A stretch of DNA of 64,000 nt from JBBECJ01 sp963763325. Lineage in GTDB: Bacteria; Chloroflexota; Chloroflexia; Thermomicrobiales; CFX8. The stretch covers positions 62,001-126,000 of the forward strand of contig CAVXOL010000014.1 in assembly GCA_963763325.1 (NCBI GenBank), written 5' to 3'. Of the stretch, positions 11,310-21,006 are shown one piece after another; position 1 is the stretch's first letter, and the number at the start of each line of letters is the position of its first letter. The position numbers and the translations under genes were made by a program. A model generated the notes under the pieces. That model made no database searches and had not been told where the DNA came from. It saw nothing but the letters and a program-made list of their open reading frames with translations.

Positions 11310-11789
11310 ATGACCGACGAATCTCAGATTCCCAATGCACACCGCCAGCAACGGCGGCAGGAGTTGGCCGAACTCACGCAGACGCTGACGCTGCGGATGC
11401 GCGCGCTCTGGAACCCGACCGAGTGGTCCGATGTCGAGTTGACGATGCCGCAGTTCCGCGCACTCGACCTTCTCGTCAGCGAACCGCACCGGATGAGCGA
11501 GATCGCCGCCTCGCTCGGCACCAGCTTGCAGGCGACGACCAGTCTGGTCGACCGTCTGGTTGACAAAGGCCTCGTTGAGCGCGCCCACGACACCGCCGAC
11601 CGGCGCGTCGTCATCTGCCGTCTGACGCCATCCGGCATGACCGAGATGGACCGCTTCTATCGGATGGGGCAGGCACGCCTTGATGTGCTGGTTGACCTGC
11701 TAACCGACGACGAGTTGGAAACCGTCATCAGCGCGTTCGGCATCCTCTCCGAGGCCGCGCTACGGCGGCAACAATCCAGTACTGAATGA
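11310..11789 (+). CDS. MarR-family transcriptional regulator
   Basis: Winged-helix repressor of about 159 residues, intact. The DNA-binding segment reads MSEIAASLGTSLQATTSLVD (recognition helix) followed by RLVDKGLVERAHDTADRRVV, the standard MarR wing with the conserved D-x-R-D-R-R-like turn. Dimerisation helices flank it. ATG at 11310 was chosen over an upstream in-frame ATG at 11220 because residues before MTDESQ look untranslated. It sits alone ahead of a universal stress protein gene, and a dyad at 11241-11263 may be its own operator. Its ligand is unknown. Confidence 0.88.
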   Translation: MTDESQIPNAHRQQRRQELAELTQTLTLRMRALWNPTEWSDVELTMPQFRALDLLVSEPHRMSEIAASLGTSLQATTSLVDRLVDKGLVERAHDTADRRVVICRLTPSGMTEMDRFYRMGQARLDVLVDLLTDDELETVISAFGILSEAALRRQQSSTE

Positions 11790-11985
11790 ACAGACCTGGG
11801 ACAGGTCGTCAATGGTGGCCTCGTCAGATCGACGCTGTTGACGCTGCTGTCGTCCCGGTCGTTTACAGTCTGGCAGACGGCATGCGCAACCGCATCGCAC
11901 GCCGCTTCGGTCGCAGCCAGGCTGCGGCGGCACCGGCGACAACCTGGCCCGCGCTTCATACGATCAATGAACCAGGAGATGGACG

Positions 11986-12732
11986 ATGACCGGATCACTC
12001 AGCCACTTTCGACGCCTGATCGCCGTCGTCGGCGACTCTCGAACAGATGAAGACATCCTGCCCTGGGCGCGGACGCTGGCAACTGACCTGCACCTTCCAC
12101 TGACGCTGCTTTACGTCAGCGCCCCGGGCGAGGCATGGGTTGCTACCTCGGCCCTGGAGATGTTCAAAACCGACTACCGCTTGTCACGGCTGGCGGTCGA
12201 GACCCGGCACGAGGCCGGGCGGATCGAGAATGTCCTGCCGGCCATCGCAGCCGAAGTCCCCGGCACGCTCGTCCTGCTCCCCATGCCTGTCAACGCCAGC
12301 CAGACATTGCGGATCGCGGAATGGTCGAGCATTGACCTGCTGGTCGCGATGAAGACGCCGTTCGCCATCATCCCTTCCGGCGCCGTTGCGCCGGCACACA
12401 TCCACAGCGTCGTCGTCGGCAACGACAACTCCGAACTGGCCGAGCGGGTCCTCAACGTCGCCCGCTCGCTCGGTGTCGATGTGATCGACGTCCAGGCGTA
12501 CGAGCCAGAGGACGACACCTTCGGGACCGACCCAGTTGTCACACCGCGCTCGATCCGCGCGAACGGCCTGGCCGGCCGGACCCTGCTGCGCTCGGCCCGC
12601 ACTCGCGACGCGGCTCTGATCGTCGTCGGTTCGCACGGGCTGGGACAAGCCAGGACACCACTGGCCGGCCGGACAACCGAATGGCTGCTGTCCAACAGCG
12701 ACCGGCCGGTCGTCGTCGTGCCACGAGACTAG
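11986..12732 (+). CDS. Tandem-domain universal stress protein
   Basis: A 248-residue protein with two Usp folds. The first half opens RRLIAVVGDSRTDEDILPWA. The second opens IHSVVVGNDNSELAERVLNV and ends with the nucleotide-binding loop IVVGSHGLGQARTPLAGRTT, then WLLSNSDRPVVVVP. That G-x2-G-x9-G-(S/T) loop implies ATP binding in the second domain, while the first domain lacks it. An AGGAG site precedes the ATG. Usp proteins buffer general stress; it may be cotranscribed with the exporter that follows at 12.8 kb. Confidence 0.88.
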   Translation: MTGSLSHFRRLIAVVGDSRTDEDILPWARTLATDLHLPLTLLYVSAPGEAWVATSALEMFKTDYRLSRLAVETRHEAGRIENVLPAIAAEVPGTLVLLPMPVNASQTLRIAEWSSIDLLVAMKTPFAIIPSGAVAPAHIHSVVVGNDNSELAERVLNVARSLGVDVIDVQAYEPEDDTFGTDPVVTPRSIRANGLAGRTLLRSARTRDAALIVVGSHGLGQARTPLAGRTTEWLLSNSDRPVVVVPRD

Positions 12733-12737
12733 GAAGG

Positions 12738-12811
12738 TCAGGATTCGGGATTCGGGGCTATCAGATGGAGATGTTCCTTCCGACATCCCCGATTCCCGAG
12801 TCCCGATTCCC
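12738..12811. repeat. Intergenic GATTCGGG-type inverted repeat
   Basis: GATTCGGGATTCGGGG near 12740 faces CCCCGATTCCCGAGTCCC near 12788 in the Usp-exporter gap. The same CGGGAATCGGG unit recurs near 14483-14500 and at 56160-56245, always between genes. It looks like a dispersed palindromic intergenic repeat. Confidence 0.6.
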
Positions 12812-12832
12812 AGGAACCAGAAGGAACAACGG

Positions 12833-14423
12833 TTGGACTCGACAGTACCCGAAGAACACGTACAACTGACACACCGCCAGATCATGGTCGTCCTCGGCGG
12901 TCTGATGGCTGGCATGCTGCTGGCGGCCCTCGATCAGTCGATCGTCGGCGTCGCGCTTCCACAAATCGTCAGCGACCTCGGCGGTCTGAACCAGCTCGCC
13001 TGGGTCGTGACCGCCTACCTGCTGACCTCGACAGCGACGACGCCGCTCTGGGGCAAGATTTCCGACCTCTACGGCCGTCGGATCATCTTCCAGGCGACGA
13101 TCGTCATCTTCCTGATCGGCTCGGCGCTCTGTGGCCTGGCCCAGGACATGCCACAGCTGATCGCCTTCCGCGCCTTCCAGGGCATCGGTGGCGGTGGCCT
13201 GATGGCGATCGCCTTCGCGATCATCGGCGATATCATCCCTGCCCGCGAGCGTGGCCGCTACCAGGGCTACTTCGGGGCTGTCTTCGGCCTCTCAAGCGTG
13301 GCCGGGCCGCTGCTCGGCGGCTGGATCACCGACACGATCAGTTGGCGCTGGATCTTCTACATCAATATCCCGATCGGGGCGGTCGCCCTCGTCGTCACCT
13401 CGATCGCGCTGCGGATGCCGGTCGTCAAGCGCAACCACAAGATCGACTACCTCGGCGCGGCGATGATCGTTGCCGCTGTCACCTCACTGCTGCTCTATCT
13501 CAACTGGGCCGGCGAGCACTACGGCTGGACCCATCTCAACGCGCTCGCGCTCCTCGTGATGGCAATCATCTTCACGATCGCGTTCGTCTTCGTCGAGCTG
13601 CGAGCCGAAGAGCCGATCATCCCGATGCGCCTCTTCCGCAACTCGATCTTCACCGTCGGCAACGTCTATGGCTTCCTGCTTGGCTCCGCCATCTTCGGCG
13701 GCGCGATCTACCTGCCGCTCTACCTGCAGACCGTTCAGGGGATGTCGCCGACTGAGTCGGGGCTTGGCATGCTGCCGATGGTGGTTGGCATCTTCAGCAT
13801 GTCGATCACAGCCGGCCTGCTCATCACAAAGACCGGCAAGTACAAGATCTTTCCGATCGTTGGCGCCGTCATCCTGAGTGTCGCGCTCTTCCTGCTCAGC
13901 ACGATCTCGATCGACACACCGTACTGGGTTGTCGCCGTCTACGCCTACCTGTTCGGGACCGGCCTCGGCCTCGGGATGACGACGATTGTCACGCCAGTTC
14001 AGAACGCCGTCGACATGCGCGACATGGGCGTGGCGACCAGCGCGACGACCTTCGGCCGCTCGCTCGGTGGCGCGATCGGGGCCGCACTGTTCGGCGCCAT
14101 CCTCACCTCGCGACTCGGCGGTCTATCTGGCAGACACGCTCACGGTCGGCGCTGGCTCAGCCATGACCGGCGGCGAGATCAACACCAACGATATCCAGGC
14201 GATCCACGCGCTGCCGGAGCCACAAAAGACGGAGGTGCTGACCGCCTACACACACGCCATCACCGACATCTTTCTGCTGGCCATCCCGATCATCATCGTC
14301 GCACTGATCGTCGTCTTGTTCCTGAAGGAGATCCCGCTGCGCTCCGGCAAGATCGCCGAATCCGAGGCAACCACCAGCGAGAGCGAAATCGACACCAACG
14401 TGCCGGCGTTTACGGGGCATTAG
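12833..14423 (+). CDS. DHA2-family (EmrB/QacA) drug exporter, one frameshift
   Basis: Proton-driven MFS exporter of about 530 residues and 14 predicted membrane helices. TTG start after AAGGA. Family motifs are the helix-1 LDQSIVGVALPQI (motif D1), motif A in GKISDLYGRRIIF, motif B in RAFQGIGGGGLMAIAF, and motif C-like GAVFGLSSVAGPLLGGWIT. The frame shifts near 14115, after FGAILTSRL, and the last helix (FLLAIPIIIVALIVVLFLKE) resumes in another frame. Such proteins export amphipathic drugs or metabolites. It could be coregulated with the upstream Usp gene. Its substrate is unknown. Confidence 0.9.
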
Positions 14424-14456
14424 CTCACCGTTGAAGCGAGCTTCCGTCAACGAGAA

Positions 14457-14486
14457 CAGGGTCGGGCATATCGCCCGACCCTGTTT
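14457..14486 (+). terminator. Rho-independent-type terminator between convergent genes
   Basis: An 11-bp GC-rich stem (CAGGGTCGGGC pairing with GCCCGACCCTG) with loop ATATC and a short T run, 33 bases after the exporter stop. It lies between the convergent exporter and msrAB genes and could serve both. Confidence 0.75.
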
Positions 14487-14502
14487 CCCGATTCCCGAAG
14501 AT

Positions 14503-15580
14503 CTACTTCTCTTCGAGCATCAACGAGACGCTGTTCATGCAATAGCGCTGGCCGCCGCGATCGCGCGGGCCGTCGTTGAAGACGTGGCCGAGGTGCGAGT
14601 GGCAGCGGGCGCAGCGGACCTCGGTCCGGACCATCCCGTGCGAGCGGTCTTCGATCAGTTCGACGGCCGCTGGCGAGACCGTCTCGGTGAAGCTCGGCCA
14701 GCCGCAGCCGGAGTGGTACTTCGTGTCGCTCTCGAAGAGGACATTCCCGCAAGCCCGGCAGCGGTAGATGCCGTCGTCTTCGGTATCGACGTACTCTCCA
14801 GTGAAGGGGCGCTCGGTGCCGGCCTGCCGCAGGACCGCGTACTCCTCGCGGGTGAGGATCTGCTTCCACTCGTCCTCGCTGCTCGGGAGCGGCTTCAGGC
14901 CGGTCTCGGTCTCAGTACCGGACCCACCGCTGACGGCAGCCGGGATCGGGCAAGTCACGCCGGTACCGGCCAGCCCGCAGTAGCCGTTCGGCACCTTGTC
15001 GAGGTACTGCTGGTGATACTCCTCGGCGTAGTAGAAGGGACCAGCCGGGGCGATCTCAGTCGTGATCTCGCCGTGTCGTGCCGCCTTCAGCTCAGCGTTG
15101 TACATCTGGCTTCGTTGCATCGGCGATATGCGTCTGCGCCTCGCTGGTCGTGTAGATCGCCGAGCGATACTGGCTGCCGATGTCGTTCCCCTGGCGCATC
15201 CCCTGGGTCGGGTCATGCGCCTCGAAGAAGACCCGCAACAAATCCTCGTAGGAGATCTTCGCCGGGTCGAAGACGACGACGACCGCCTCGGTGTGTCCGG
15301 TCTTGCCGGTGCAGACCTCATGGTAAGTCGGGTTCGGCGTGAAGCCCCCCTGATAGCCGGCGGCCGTCGTGTAGACGCCGTCGAGCTGCCAGAAGAGCCG
15401 CTCCGCGCCCCAGAAACAGCCGAGGCCGAAGTAGGCGACCTCCATCCCCTCCGGGAACGGTGGCTGGATCGGCGTCCCCAGCACCGTATGCCGCTCAGGG
15501 ACCTCGTAGGCCGGCGCGCCACGACCCGGCATCGCCTCATCAGCAGTAATCATCCGTGACTTGGATCGGTTGAAAAACAT
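14503..15580 (-). CDS. msrAB: Fused peptide methionine sulfoxide reductase MsrA-MsrB, one frameshift
   Basis: About 358 residues. The MsrA domain comes first, with catalytic GCFWGAERLFWQLDGV and GYQGGFTPNPTYHEVC, and repairs Met-S-sulfoxide. The MsrB domain follows, with zinc ligands in YRCRACGNVLF and CARCHSHLGHVF and the catalytic Cys in RYCMNSVSL, and repairs Met-R-sulfoxide. The frame changes near 15112, inside the MsrA C-terminal helix. ATG at 15580 is spaced correctly from GGAGGG; an ATG two codons earlier is too close. No signal peptide is evident, so the enzyme is probably cytosolic. Confidence 0.92.
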
Positions 15581-15778
15581 CAGCATCCCTCCGGTAGGTA
15601 TCAGGTGACGGGCATCAGGTGTCAGGAGTTTGCCACGAGTGCGGCTGGCTCTCACCAACCGTCACCGATTGGGTCACGCGGATGGCCAGCGCACGATACG
15701 TGGGGCGGCAATTTCCGCGCCACGCACGGATCTCTCACCACACAGCCGAGCCATCGACATAATAGTACAGCGCATTGC

Positions 15779-16240
15779 TTACGAGGATATTTCCGACCCG
15801 GCGGAAATCGCATCGGTGAGGTCCGCCAGCAGGTGCTTGAGTTCGCGGAAGCGGTCATCTCCGAGATAGCCGGACCAGATCGCTTCCAGATCGCCGATGA
15901 TGCCGCCGGCCAGCTGGTAGAGTTCCCAGCCCCGCGAGGTCAGCCGCACGAGCTTCGCCCGGCCATCGTTCGGGTCAGCCACCCGTTCAACGTAGCCGCG
16001 CTCTTCCAGAGAATCAACCAGCTCGCCCATCGCCTGGACCGTAATGTTGGCGTGCCGCGCGAGATAGGTGATGCGCGAGCCACGATTGTGGTCGATGTAT
16101 TCGAGAATCGGCAGGTGGGGCTGGCGGATCTCTGGGTAGCCTGCCTCGGAGAACCGCTGCTCGACATACCGGATTCGGGCCGCGTTCGGATTCCGCAACA
16201 ACTCACCGATCATCCGCTGGTCCGTTTCCCGCTCCGGCAT
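15779..16240 (-). CDS. MarR-family repressor of the divergent SnoaL gene
   Basis: A 153-residue winged-helix protein, intact. The DNA-binding part is ITYLARHANITVQAMGELVD, then SLEERGYVERVADPNDGRAK, where the conserved D-x-N-D-x-R-x-K turn of MarR wings is present. The ATG at 16240 follows AGAGGG. It is transcribed divergently from a SnoaL-like gene, and the 87-base gap contains two tandem 19-bp dyads that overlap a plausible promoter. That is the classic layout of a MarR repressor controlling itself and its neighbour. Confidence 0.9.
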   Translation of the reverse strand: MPERETDQRMIGELLRNPNAARIRYVEQRFSEAGYPEIRQPHLPILEYIDHNRGSRITYLARHANITVQAMGELVDSLEERGYVERVADPNDGRAKLVRLTSRGWELYQLAGGIIGDLEAIWSGYLGDDRFRELKHLLADLTDAISAGSEISS

Positions 16241-16248
16241 ACACCCTC

Positions 16249-16277
16249 TTGACAATCTACTCAGGCAGCCTTAGTAT
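16249..16277 (+). promoter_or_regulatory. Promoter for the SnoaL gene
   Basis: TTGACA at 16249-16254, a 17-base spacer, then TAGTAT at 16272-16277, about 50 bases upstream of the SnoaL start. The first MarR dyad lies inside the spacer and -10 region, so bound repressor would block polymerase. Confidence 0.6.
16258..16276. promoter_or_regulatory. MarR operator copy 1
   Basis: TACTCAGG, 3 bases, CCTTAGTA: an 8-3-8 dyad with one mismatch. It shares its consensus with the second copy 21 bases downstream, so both are probably bound on the same face of the helix. Confidence 0.6.
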
Positions 16278-16278
16278 T

Positions 16279-16297
16279 TACTCAAGTTACCTGAGTA
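16279..16297. promoter_or_regulatory. MarR operator copy 2
   Basis: TACTCAAG, 3 bases, CCTGAGTA: an 8-3-8 dyad with one mismatch, centred 21 bp from copy 1. It lies just downstream of the SnoaL -10 box. Confidence 0.6.
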
Positions 16298-16327
16298 TAT
16301 CATCGCGATGCCGACGGAGGTCATGCA

Positions 16328-16753
16328 ATGTCGATCGAGAGAAACCGGCACACCGTTCGACGGCTGTTTGAAGACGACCTGAGCGAGCCGGATGGCTGCA
16401 CACGCGAGCGCGTCACGCGGGAGATCTTTGCCGAGGACTTCTTCGATCCAACCAATCCGCCTGGGATGCAGCACGGTCATGCTGGCCACCTGGCAGTCGT
16501 CAACCTCTTCATAAGCGCCTTCCCCGACATGCGCTGGACGATTGACGACTTGCTCTCCGACGGAGACAAGGTCGTCGCGCAGACGACGATGACCGGCACC
16601 CACCGCGGCGACTTCTTCGGCATCCCGGCCACCGGCCGCGAGGTGTCGGTCGCCGGCATCCACGTGCTCACCCTCCGGGATGGCCGGATCGTCCTCCACC
16701 AGGGCGTCAACGACGACCTCGGTCTGATGCGCCAGATCGGCGCCGTCCCGTAG
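16328..16753 (+). CDS. SnoaL-like / ester cyclase family protein
   Basis: A 141-residue cone-fold (NTF2-like) protein, intact. Typical family segments are AVVNLFISAFPDMRWTIDDL, GDKVVAQTTMTGTHRGDFFG and IPATGREVSVAGIHVLTLRD, ending with a GRIVLHQGVNDDLGLMRQIG strand. The ATG follows GGAGGT. Relatives include polyketide cyclases and many small-molecule-binding proteins of unknown role. It is divergent from, and probably repressed by, the adjacent MarR protein, which suggests it handles the compound that relieves repression. Confidence 0.85.
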   Translation: MSIERNRHTVRRLFEDDLSEPDGCTRERVTREIFAEDFFDPTNPPGMQHGHAGHLAVVNLFISAFPDMRWTIDDLLSDGDKVVAQTTMTGTHRGDFFGIPATGREVSVAGIHVLTLRDGRIVLHQGVNDDLGLMRQIGAVP

Positions 16754-16777
16754 CAGGCACCGAAATGCCAGACGTCG

Positions 16778-18155
16778 TTACTCGGCGTTGGAGGAAGTGC
16801 TAGCAACACAATCCGCGACACGCAGCATCGCCGACAGGCTCCGCTCGACATCCTCATCCGTCGTCGCCCACGACGAGACGCTGATCCGCATCGCGGCCCG
16901 GCCCTGCCAGGTCGTCCCGCCGCACCAGCAGGTGCCGTCAGCCTGGATCGCGGCGATCACGCGGCGGGTGGTCGTCGTCGTCACCGAACGAGACGAGCAC
17001 CTGATTGAGCGTCACGTCGTTCAGGATCTCGTAGCCTGCCGATCTGGAGGCCGTCCGCGAAGCGGGACGCGTGGCGGCAGCAGCGCTCGATCAGGTCGGC
17101 CAGTCCCGAGCGACCCAGGGAGCGCAACGCCGCCCAGACCTCGATCCCGCGCGCCCGGCGCGACATCTCCGGCGTGTACTGGTCCGGCTCGCGGGTGTCG
17201 CTGGCGACGAGATAGCTGGCACTGGCCGCCATCGCCCGCCGCAGCGACTCGCCGTCGCGGACGATCGCGATCCCGCTGTCGTAGGGGACGTTGAGCCACT
17301 TGTGCGCATCGGTCGCCCACGAGTCGGCGGCATCGACACCGGCGACGAGGTGCGCGCGCGCTGGCGCTGCCGCCGCCCAGAGGCCGAACGCGCCATCGAC
17401 GTGCAGCCACGCCCCGCTGCCCTCGATCCGCGCGGCAATCTCGCCAACCGGGTCGATCGCGCCGGTGTTGACGTTTCCGGCCTGCGCGCAGACGATCGCA
17501 GGGCCATCGAAGCAGCGGCAGCGCATCCGCCAGCATCCGCCCCTGACGATCGACTGGCACCCTGCACCACCCGCTCGCGGCCGAAGCCGAGCAAGCCCAG
17601 CGCCTTGAAAATTGAAACATGCGCCTCGTCACCAACGACGACTGTCACCGGTGGCGCGCCGAACAGCCCATCCGATTCAACATCCCATCCTGCCCGATCG
17701 AGGACCGCGGTCCGCGCCGCCGCGAGACACGCGAAGTTCGCCATTGTCCCACCGGTGACGAAGCCGATCCCCGACTCAGCCGGCAGTTCGAGCACATCCA
17801 GCAACCAGCCGCGCGCGACCTCCTCAACCGCCGCGCCAACCGGCGAGACGAGCGACATCCCGGCATCGTTGTCCCAGGCCGTCGCCAGCCAGCTCGCCGC
17901 CAGCGCCGCCGGCAGCGTCCCGCCAACGACGAAGCCAAAGTAGCGCCCGCCAGCCGTCGCCGTCGTCGCTGGCGAGCCAACCTCATCCAACAGCGCGAGG
18001 ATTGCGTCGGGATCACTCGGCCCATCTGGCAGCGGCCCGCCGAGTTTCGACAGCCGCGCGATGGCGTTGAGCGAAGGCGGAACATCGCGGTCATCCAGGC
18101 CAGCAAGATAGCGGGCTGCACGGCTCGCCGCAGAACTCAGCAAACGGTCAGACAT
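16778..18155 (-). CDS. PLP-dependent group II amino-acid decarboxylase family protein, frameshifted
   Basis: About 455 residues after joining frames. The fold-type I enzyme has GGRYFGFVVGGTLPAALAAS, then ESGIGFVTGGTMANFACLAA (cofactor phosphate loop) and VVGDEAHVSIFKALGLLG. After a messy stretch at 17500-17600 come FDGPAIVCAQAGNVNTGAID and HVDGAFGLWAAAAP. The cofactor lysine is in TDAHKWLNVPYDSGIA. The C-terminus reads EILNDVTLNQVLVSFG, then RISVSSWATTDEDVERS. Its start overlaps the stop of the ABM gene by a few bases. Relatives decarboxylate aromatic amino acids or glutamate; which substrate applies is unclear. Confidence 0.85.
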
Positions 18156-18458
18156 CGTCACTGAGCACCAGTTCGTAGTGCTGGACACGCTCCTCGAAGT
18201 CGATCAGCAATGCCGCCGCTTCATCTTCAACAACCGCACGTTCGATATCTGCACCCGCAAAACCCTGGATCGCCTCGATCGACTCCCACCAGGTGAAACG
18301 ATGATCTCGACCTCTGTGCCAACCGGCCGCTGCAGCAATCTCGCGCCGCGATACCCGTCCATTCTCCGCAAGGTTGGAATAACCTGGTCCCGCAAGTGTT
18401 CGGCGTAGGCAGGTGCATTCGCGGCCGTCGCTCTCGCCGCCCAGACTCTGGCGATCAC
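18148..18458 (-). CDS. Antibiotic biosynthesis monooxygenase (ABM)-like protein, one frameshift
   Basis: About 103 residues. The GTG start at 18458 opens IARVWAARATAANAPAYAEH, then IPTLRRMDGYRGARLLQRPV. After a frame change near 18290 it continues TWWESIEAIQGFAGADIERA and ends VQHYELVLSDDV. This is the ferredoxin-like ABM fold of small heme-degrading or quinol-type monooxygenases. It sits between a YciI gene and a PLP decarboxylase with overlapping ends, so the three form one operon. Confidence 0.75.
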
Positions 18459-18738
18459 GACTTCCGCCGATCACAACCGTCCACGGGCGGACTTCCCAGC
18501 GCGTGACAAGGCCGTTGGTCACGTACGGGTCGTTGCGGGCAAACTCCTCGACAACCGAGGCGTCGGCGGCGCGGAAGACGAGCAGCGCCCGGTCAACCGG
18601 GTCGGCCAGCGCACCGGCCAGCACGATCTCGCCCCGCTCGTAGGCGGCCATCGCGTGCTTCAAATGCTGGTCACGGTAAAGTGCGCGCTGCGCGACATAA
18701 TCGTCGATGACATCGTAGAACAGAGCGAAGTACTGCAT
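18455..18738 (-). CDS. YciI-family protein
   Basis: The N-terminal part, MQYFALFYDVIDDYVAQRAL, then YRDQHLKHAMAAYERGEIVL and DPYVTNGLVTRWEVRPWTVV, is a typical YciI dimeric alpha-beta barrel with its conserved His and Asp. Domains of this type are small enzymes or ligand-binding modules. The open frame continues past the expected end, so a one-base error near 18465 is likely. The natural stop would then be the TGA that overlaps the GTG of the next gene. An ATG preceded by AGGAG starts the three-gene operon. Confidence 0.78.
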
Positions 18739-18841
18739 GTTGGCTCCTGTCCAAGATCCTCTGTCCGGATCATCAGCCTAGCACGCGAGCGCGTATCCTG
18801 TAGGGGAGACGACCGAGACAGCAACGGACGGAGGCAAGGCA

Positions 18842-19725
18842 GTGACATCACAAACCGGCGGACCAGCTTCACTTTGGGATCGTAACCGGACAGCATCGCC
18901 GTCCACTGGAGCAGATCGAGGAACATTGGCGCTTCGCCGAAGAGACCGGCTGGGACTCAGCCTGGGCCTTCGACCACTTCTTCTCACTGGGTCAGTCCGA
19001 GATGGATCAGACCCTCGAAGGTTGGACACTGCTGGCAGCGCTGGCGGCGAAGACATCCCGCGTCCAGCTTGGCCTGATGGTGACCGGCAACACCCATCGC
19101 AACCCGGCCGTCCTCGCCAAGCAGGCCGTCACCGTCGATCACATCTCCAACGGCCGGCTGATCCTCGGAATCGGTGCCGGCTGGAACGAGCGCGAGCATC
19201 ATGCCTATGGGATCGACTTTCCACCACCCCGCGAGCGCGTCGACCGGCTCGGCGAGGCGCTGGAGATGTTCCGGCTGCTGGAGACGCAGGAGCGGACGAC
19301 CTTCAACGGCGACTACTACGCGCTCGACAACGCGCCGTTCGAGCCGAAGCCAGTCAACGGCCACATCCCAATCCTGATCGGAACGGCCGGCAAGCGGATG
19401 CTGCGCCACGTCGCGCGCTATGCCGACTTCTGGGACGGCGGCGAGGCATCCGATGCCTACGCCGCGAATGCCGAGCGGCTGCACACCATCTGTCGGGAGA
19501 TCGGTCGCGATCCATCTGAGATCCGGCTCGTCTTCTCCGCCTATAGTCAGCCGCTCCAGTCGATCGACACCTTTCGAGACCACGTCATGCGCTACTACCG
19601 GATCGGCGTCCGGATGTTCCTGTTCAACACCCCATTCAGCACCCTCCCGCCCCTCTTCACCGAATCTCGCCGAGCGCGTTATCCCCGAGATACGTGAGCA
19701 ACACTCGGCAGGGGAGTTGGGATGA
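18842..19725 (+). CDS. LLM-class F420-dependent oxidoreductase, frameshifted
   Basis: Luciferase-like TIM barrel of about 294 residues. GTG at 18842 starts it, and the frame shifts near 18875. The recognisable body includes LEQIEEHWRFAEETGWDSAW, AFDHFFS, GWTLLAALAAKTSRVQLGLM, VTGNTHRNPAVLAKQAVTVD and the hallmark ILGIGAGWNEREHHAYGIDF. Later IPILIGTAGKRMLRHVARYA is present. A second shift near 19670 restores the C-terminus NLAERVIPEIREQ. Members transfer hydride via F420; the substrate is not predictable. Confidence 0.88.
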
Positions 19726-19902
19726 GGAGTTCTCATTCGCGCTGCGGTCAGTATCCACCCCTCCTGCGAAAGGGAAGGATTGGGGAGGAGTTGCAACGCA
19801 CGAAACGCAAACGAGGACCAACTTCGTCCGCTTTCGATGCTATCGTCGTAGAGGCGATACATCGGCGTGTCGCCACGAAGCGCGAAGGTGGAAAGAGGTA
19901 CG

Positions 19903-20422
19903 ATGCTCGCAAATGCGATCCGCAATATCTACGGCTACGACGAGTGGGCAACGGCAAAGATCTTCGCCGCGGCCGAAGGACTGACGGCAGAGCAAATTGA
20001 CGCGCCGGGACCGATCCCACACGGAACGATTCGCCAGACACTGCTGCACCTGCTGATCGTCCACAAGCGCTTCCTCTGCATGGTGGGACGGGACACTACC
20101 GGCCCAGCAGGCATACGGCCAGACTGCCAATCCCGCAGACTACCCGGACCTGACATCCGTCCGTGCGTTCTGGCAGCAGGTCGCCGAGCAGACCCGCACG
20201 TTCGTGGGGGGCCTGAGCGATGACGACGCGGCGCGCCATCTCGCGACGACCGGCCCGGATGGCTCCGAGTTCGGCTTTCCGCTCTGGCAGATGATGCAGC
20301 ATGTCGCCAACCACAATACTCAGCACCGCAGCGAGATCGCTATCATGCTGACGGAGTTCGATTGCTCGCCCGGCGACGTCGACCTTGTCTTCTATCAAAT
20401 GGCATCGCTCGCACACAATTAG
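19903..20422 (+). CDS. DinB-family protein, one frameshift
   Basis: Four-helix bundle of about 173 residues. ATG at 19903 follows GAAAGAGGT. The N-terminal half reads NIYGYDEWATAKIFAAAEGL and TIRQTLLHLLIVHKRFLCMV, providing the first metal-binding His. After a frame change near 20095 the second half has VRAFWQQVAEQTRTFVGGLS and MMQHVANHNTQHRSEIAIML, with the HxxxH-type pair that completes the site. DinB proteins are often thiol-dependent S-transferases. The exact activity is unknown. Confidence 0.85.
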
Positions 20423-20757
20423 CCGCTTTCCGTACCCACCGACCGCGTGAGAAGTGTGACATGGTGTTGACGGTGATCGACACCATGAATTGCGCATTTC
20501 TCATTCGAACATAACACTCAGGGATCGCTGCACAACTGGCCAGCACTTGGGATTGCGAATTTATCAGGGATTGACGGCAACATGTACAGTAGGTAGAGAC
20601 CGATCACCTTCGCTTCAGTGGGGATTGGGTGAAGAGCGATCGTGTCATCCCGCGTTGCACTGGACAGACGTGGGCAAACCGGGGTGGCCTGACGTAGCAG
20701 TCGGAAGGGGCTAGGGTTTGGAATCGACCAGATGGCGTATCACGGCCGAGACGACAG
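20423..20757. other. Intergenic region with a possible promoter
   Basis: No gene is recognised. TTGACG at 20571-20576, a 17-base spacer and TAGAGA at 20594-20599 form a plausible promoter for the HTH gene at 20758. The string TACAGTAGGTAG at 20585 recurs near 61071. Confidence 0.35.
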
Positions 20758-21006
20758 ATGGAGGAGTATGGCTTTACACCAACGGAACGACGAGTCGCCT
20801 GGCACCTGATGCGAGATATGGCGAACAAGGAGATCAGCCACGCGCTCGGCATCACCGAGCATACGGTCAAAGACCACCTGCGGGTGATGTACCAGAAGGC
20901 ACAGGTCAGAAGCAGGGTGGGGCTGGTTCTGGCACTCCTGCGGCTCGTCGATACCGAGGACGAGCCGCACCGGATGGCTGATCGAGGCAGACGGCACGCG
21001 GCCTGA
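20758..21006 (+). CDS. Stand-alone LuxR-type HTH protein
   Basis: An 82-residue protein that is little more than a GerE/LuxR DNA-binding domain: FTPTERRVAWHLMRDMANKE, then ISHALGITEHTVKDHLRVMY, then RSRVGLVLALLRLVDTED. It has no receiver, PAS or ligand domain. A paralogue at 62389-62757 shares RVAW.L, the ALG....T.K recognition helix and the unusual LVL.LLRL.D tail. The start is at the first ATG; the preceding residues (RRQ) also resemble the paralogue, so translation could begin earlier or the frame may be damaged. Partner proteins are unknown. Confidence 0.75.
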   Translation: MEEYGFTPTERRVAWHLMRDMANKEISHALGITEHTVKDHLRVMYQKAQVRSRVGLVLALLRLVDTEDEPHRMADRGRRHAA

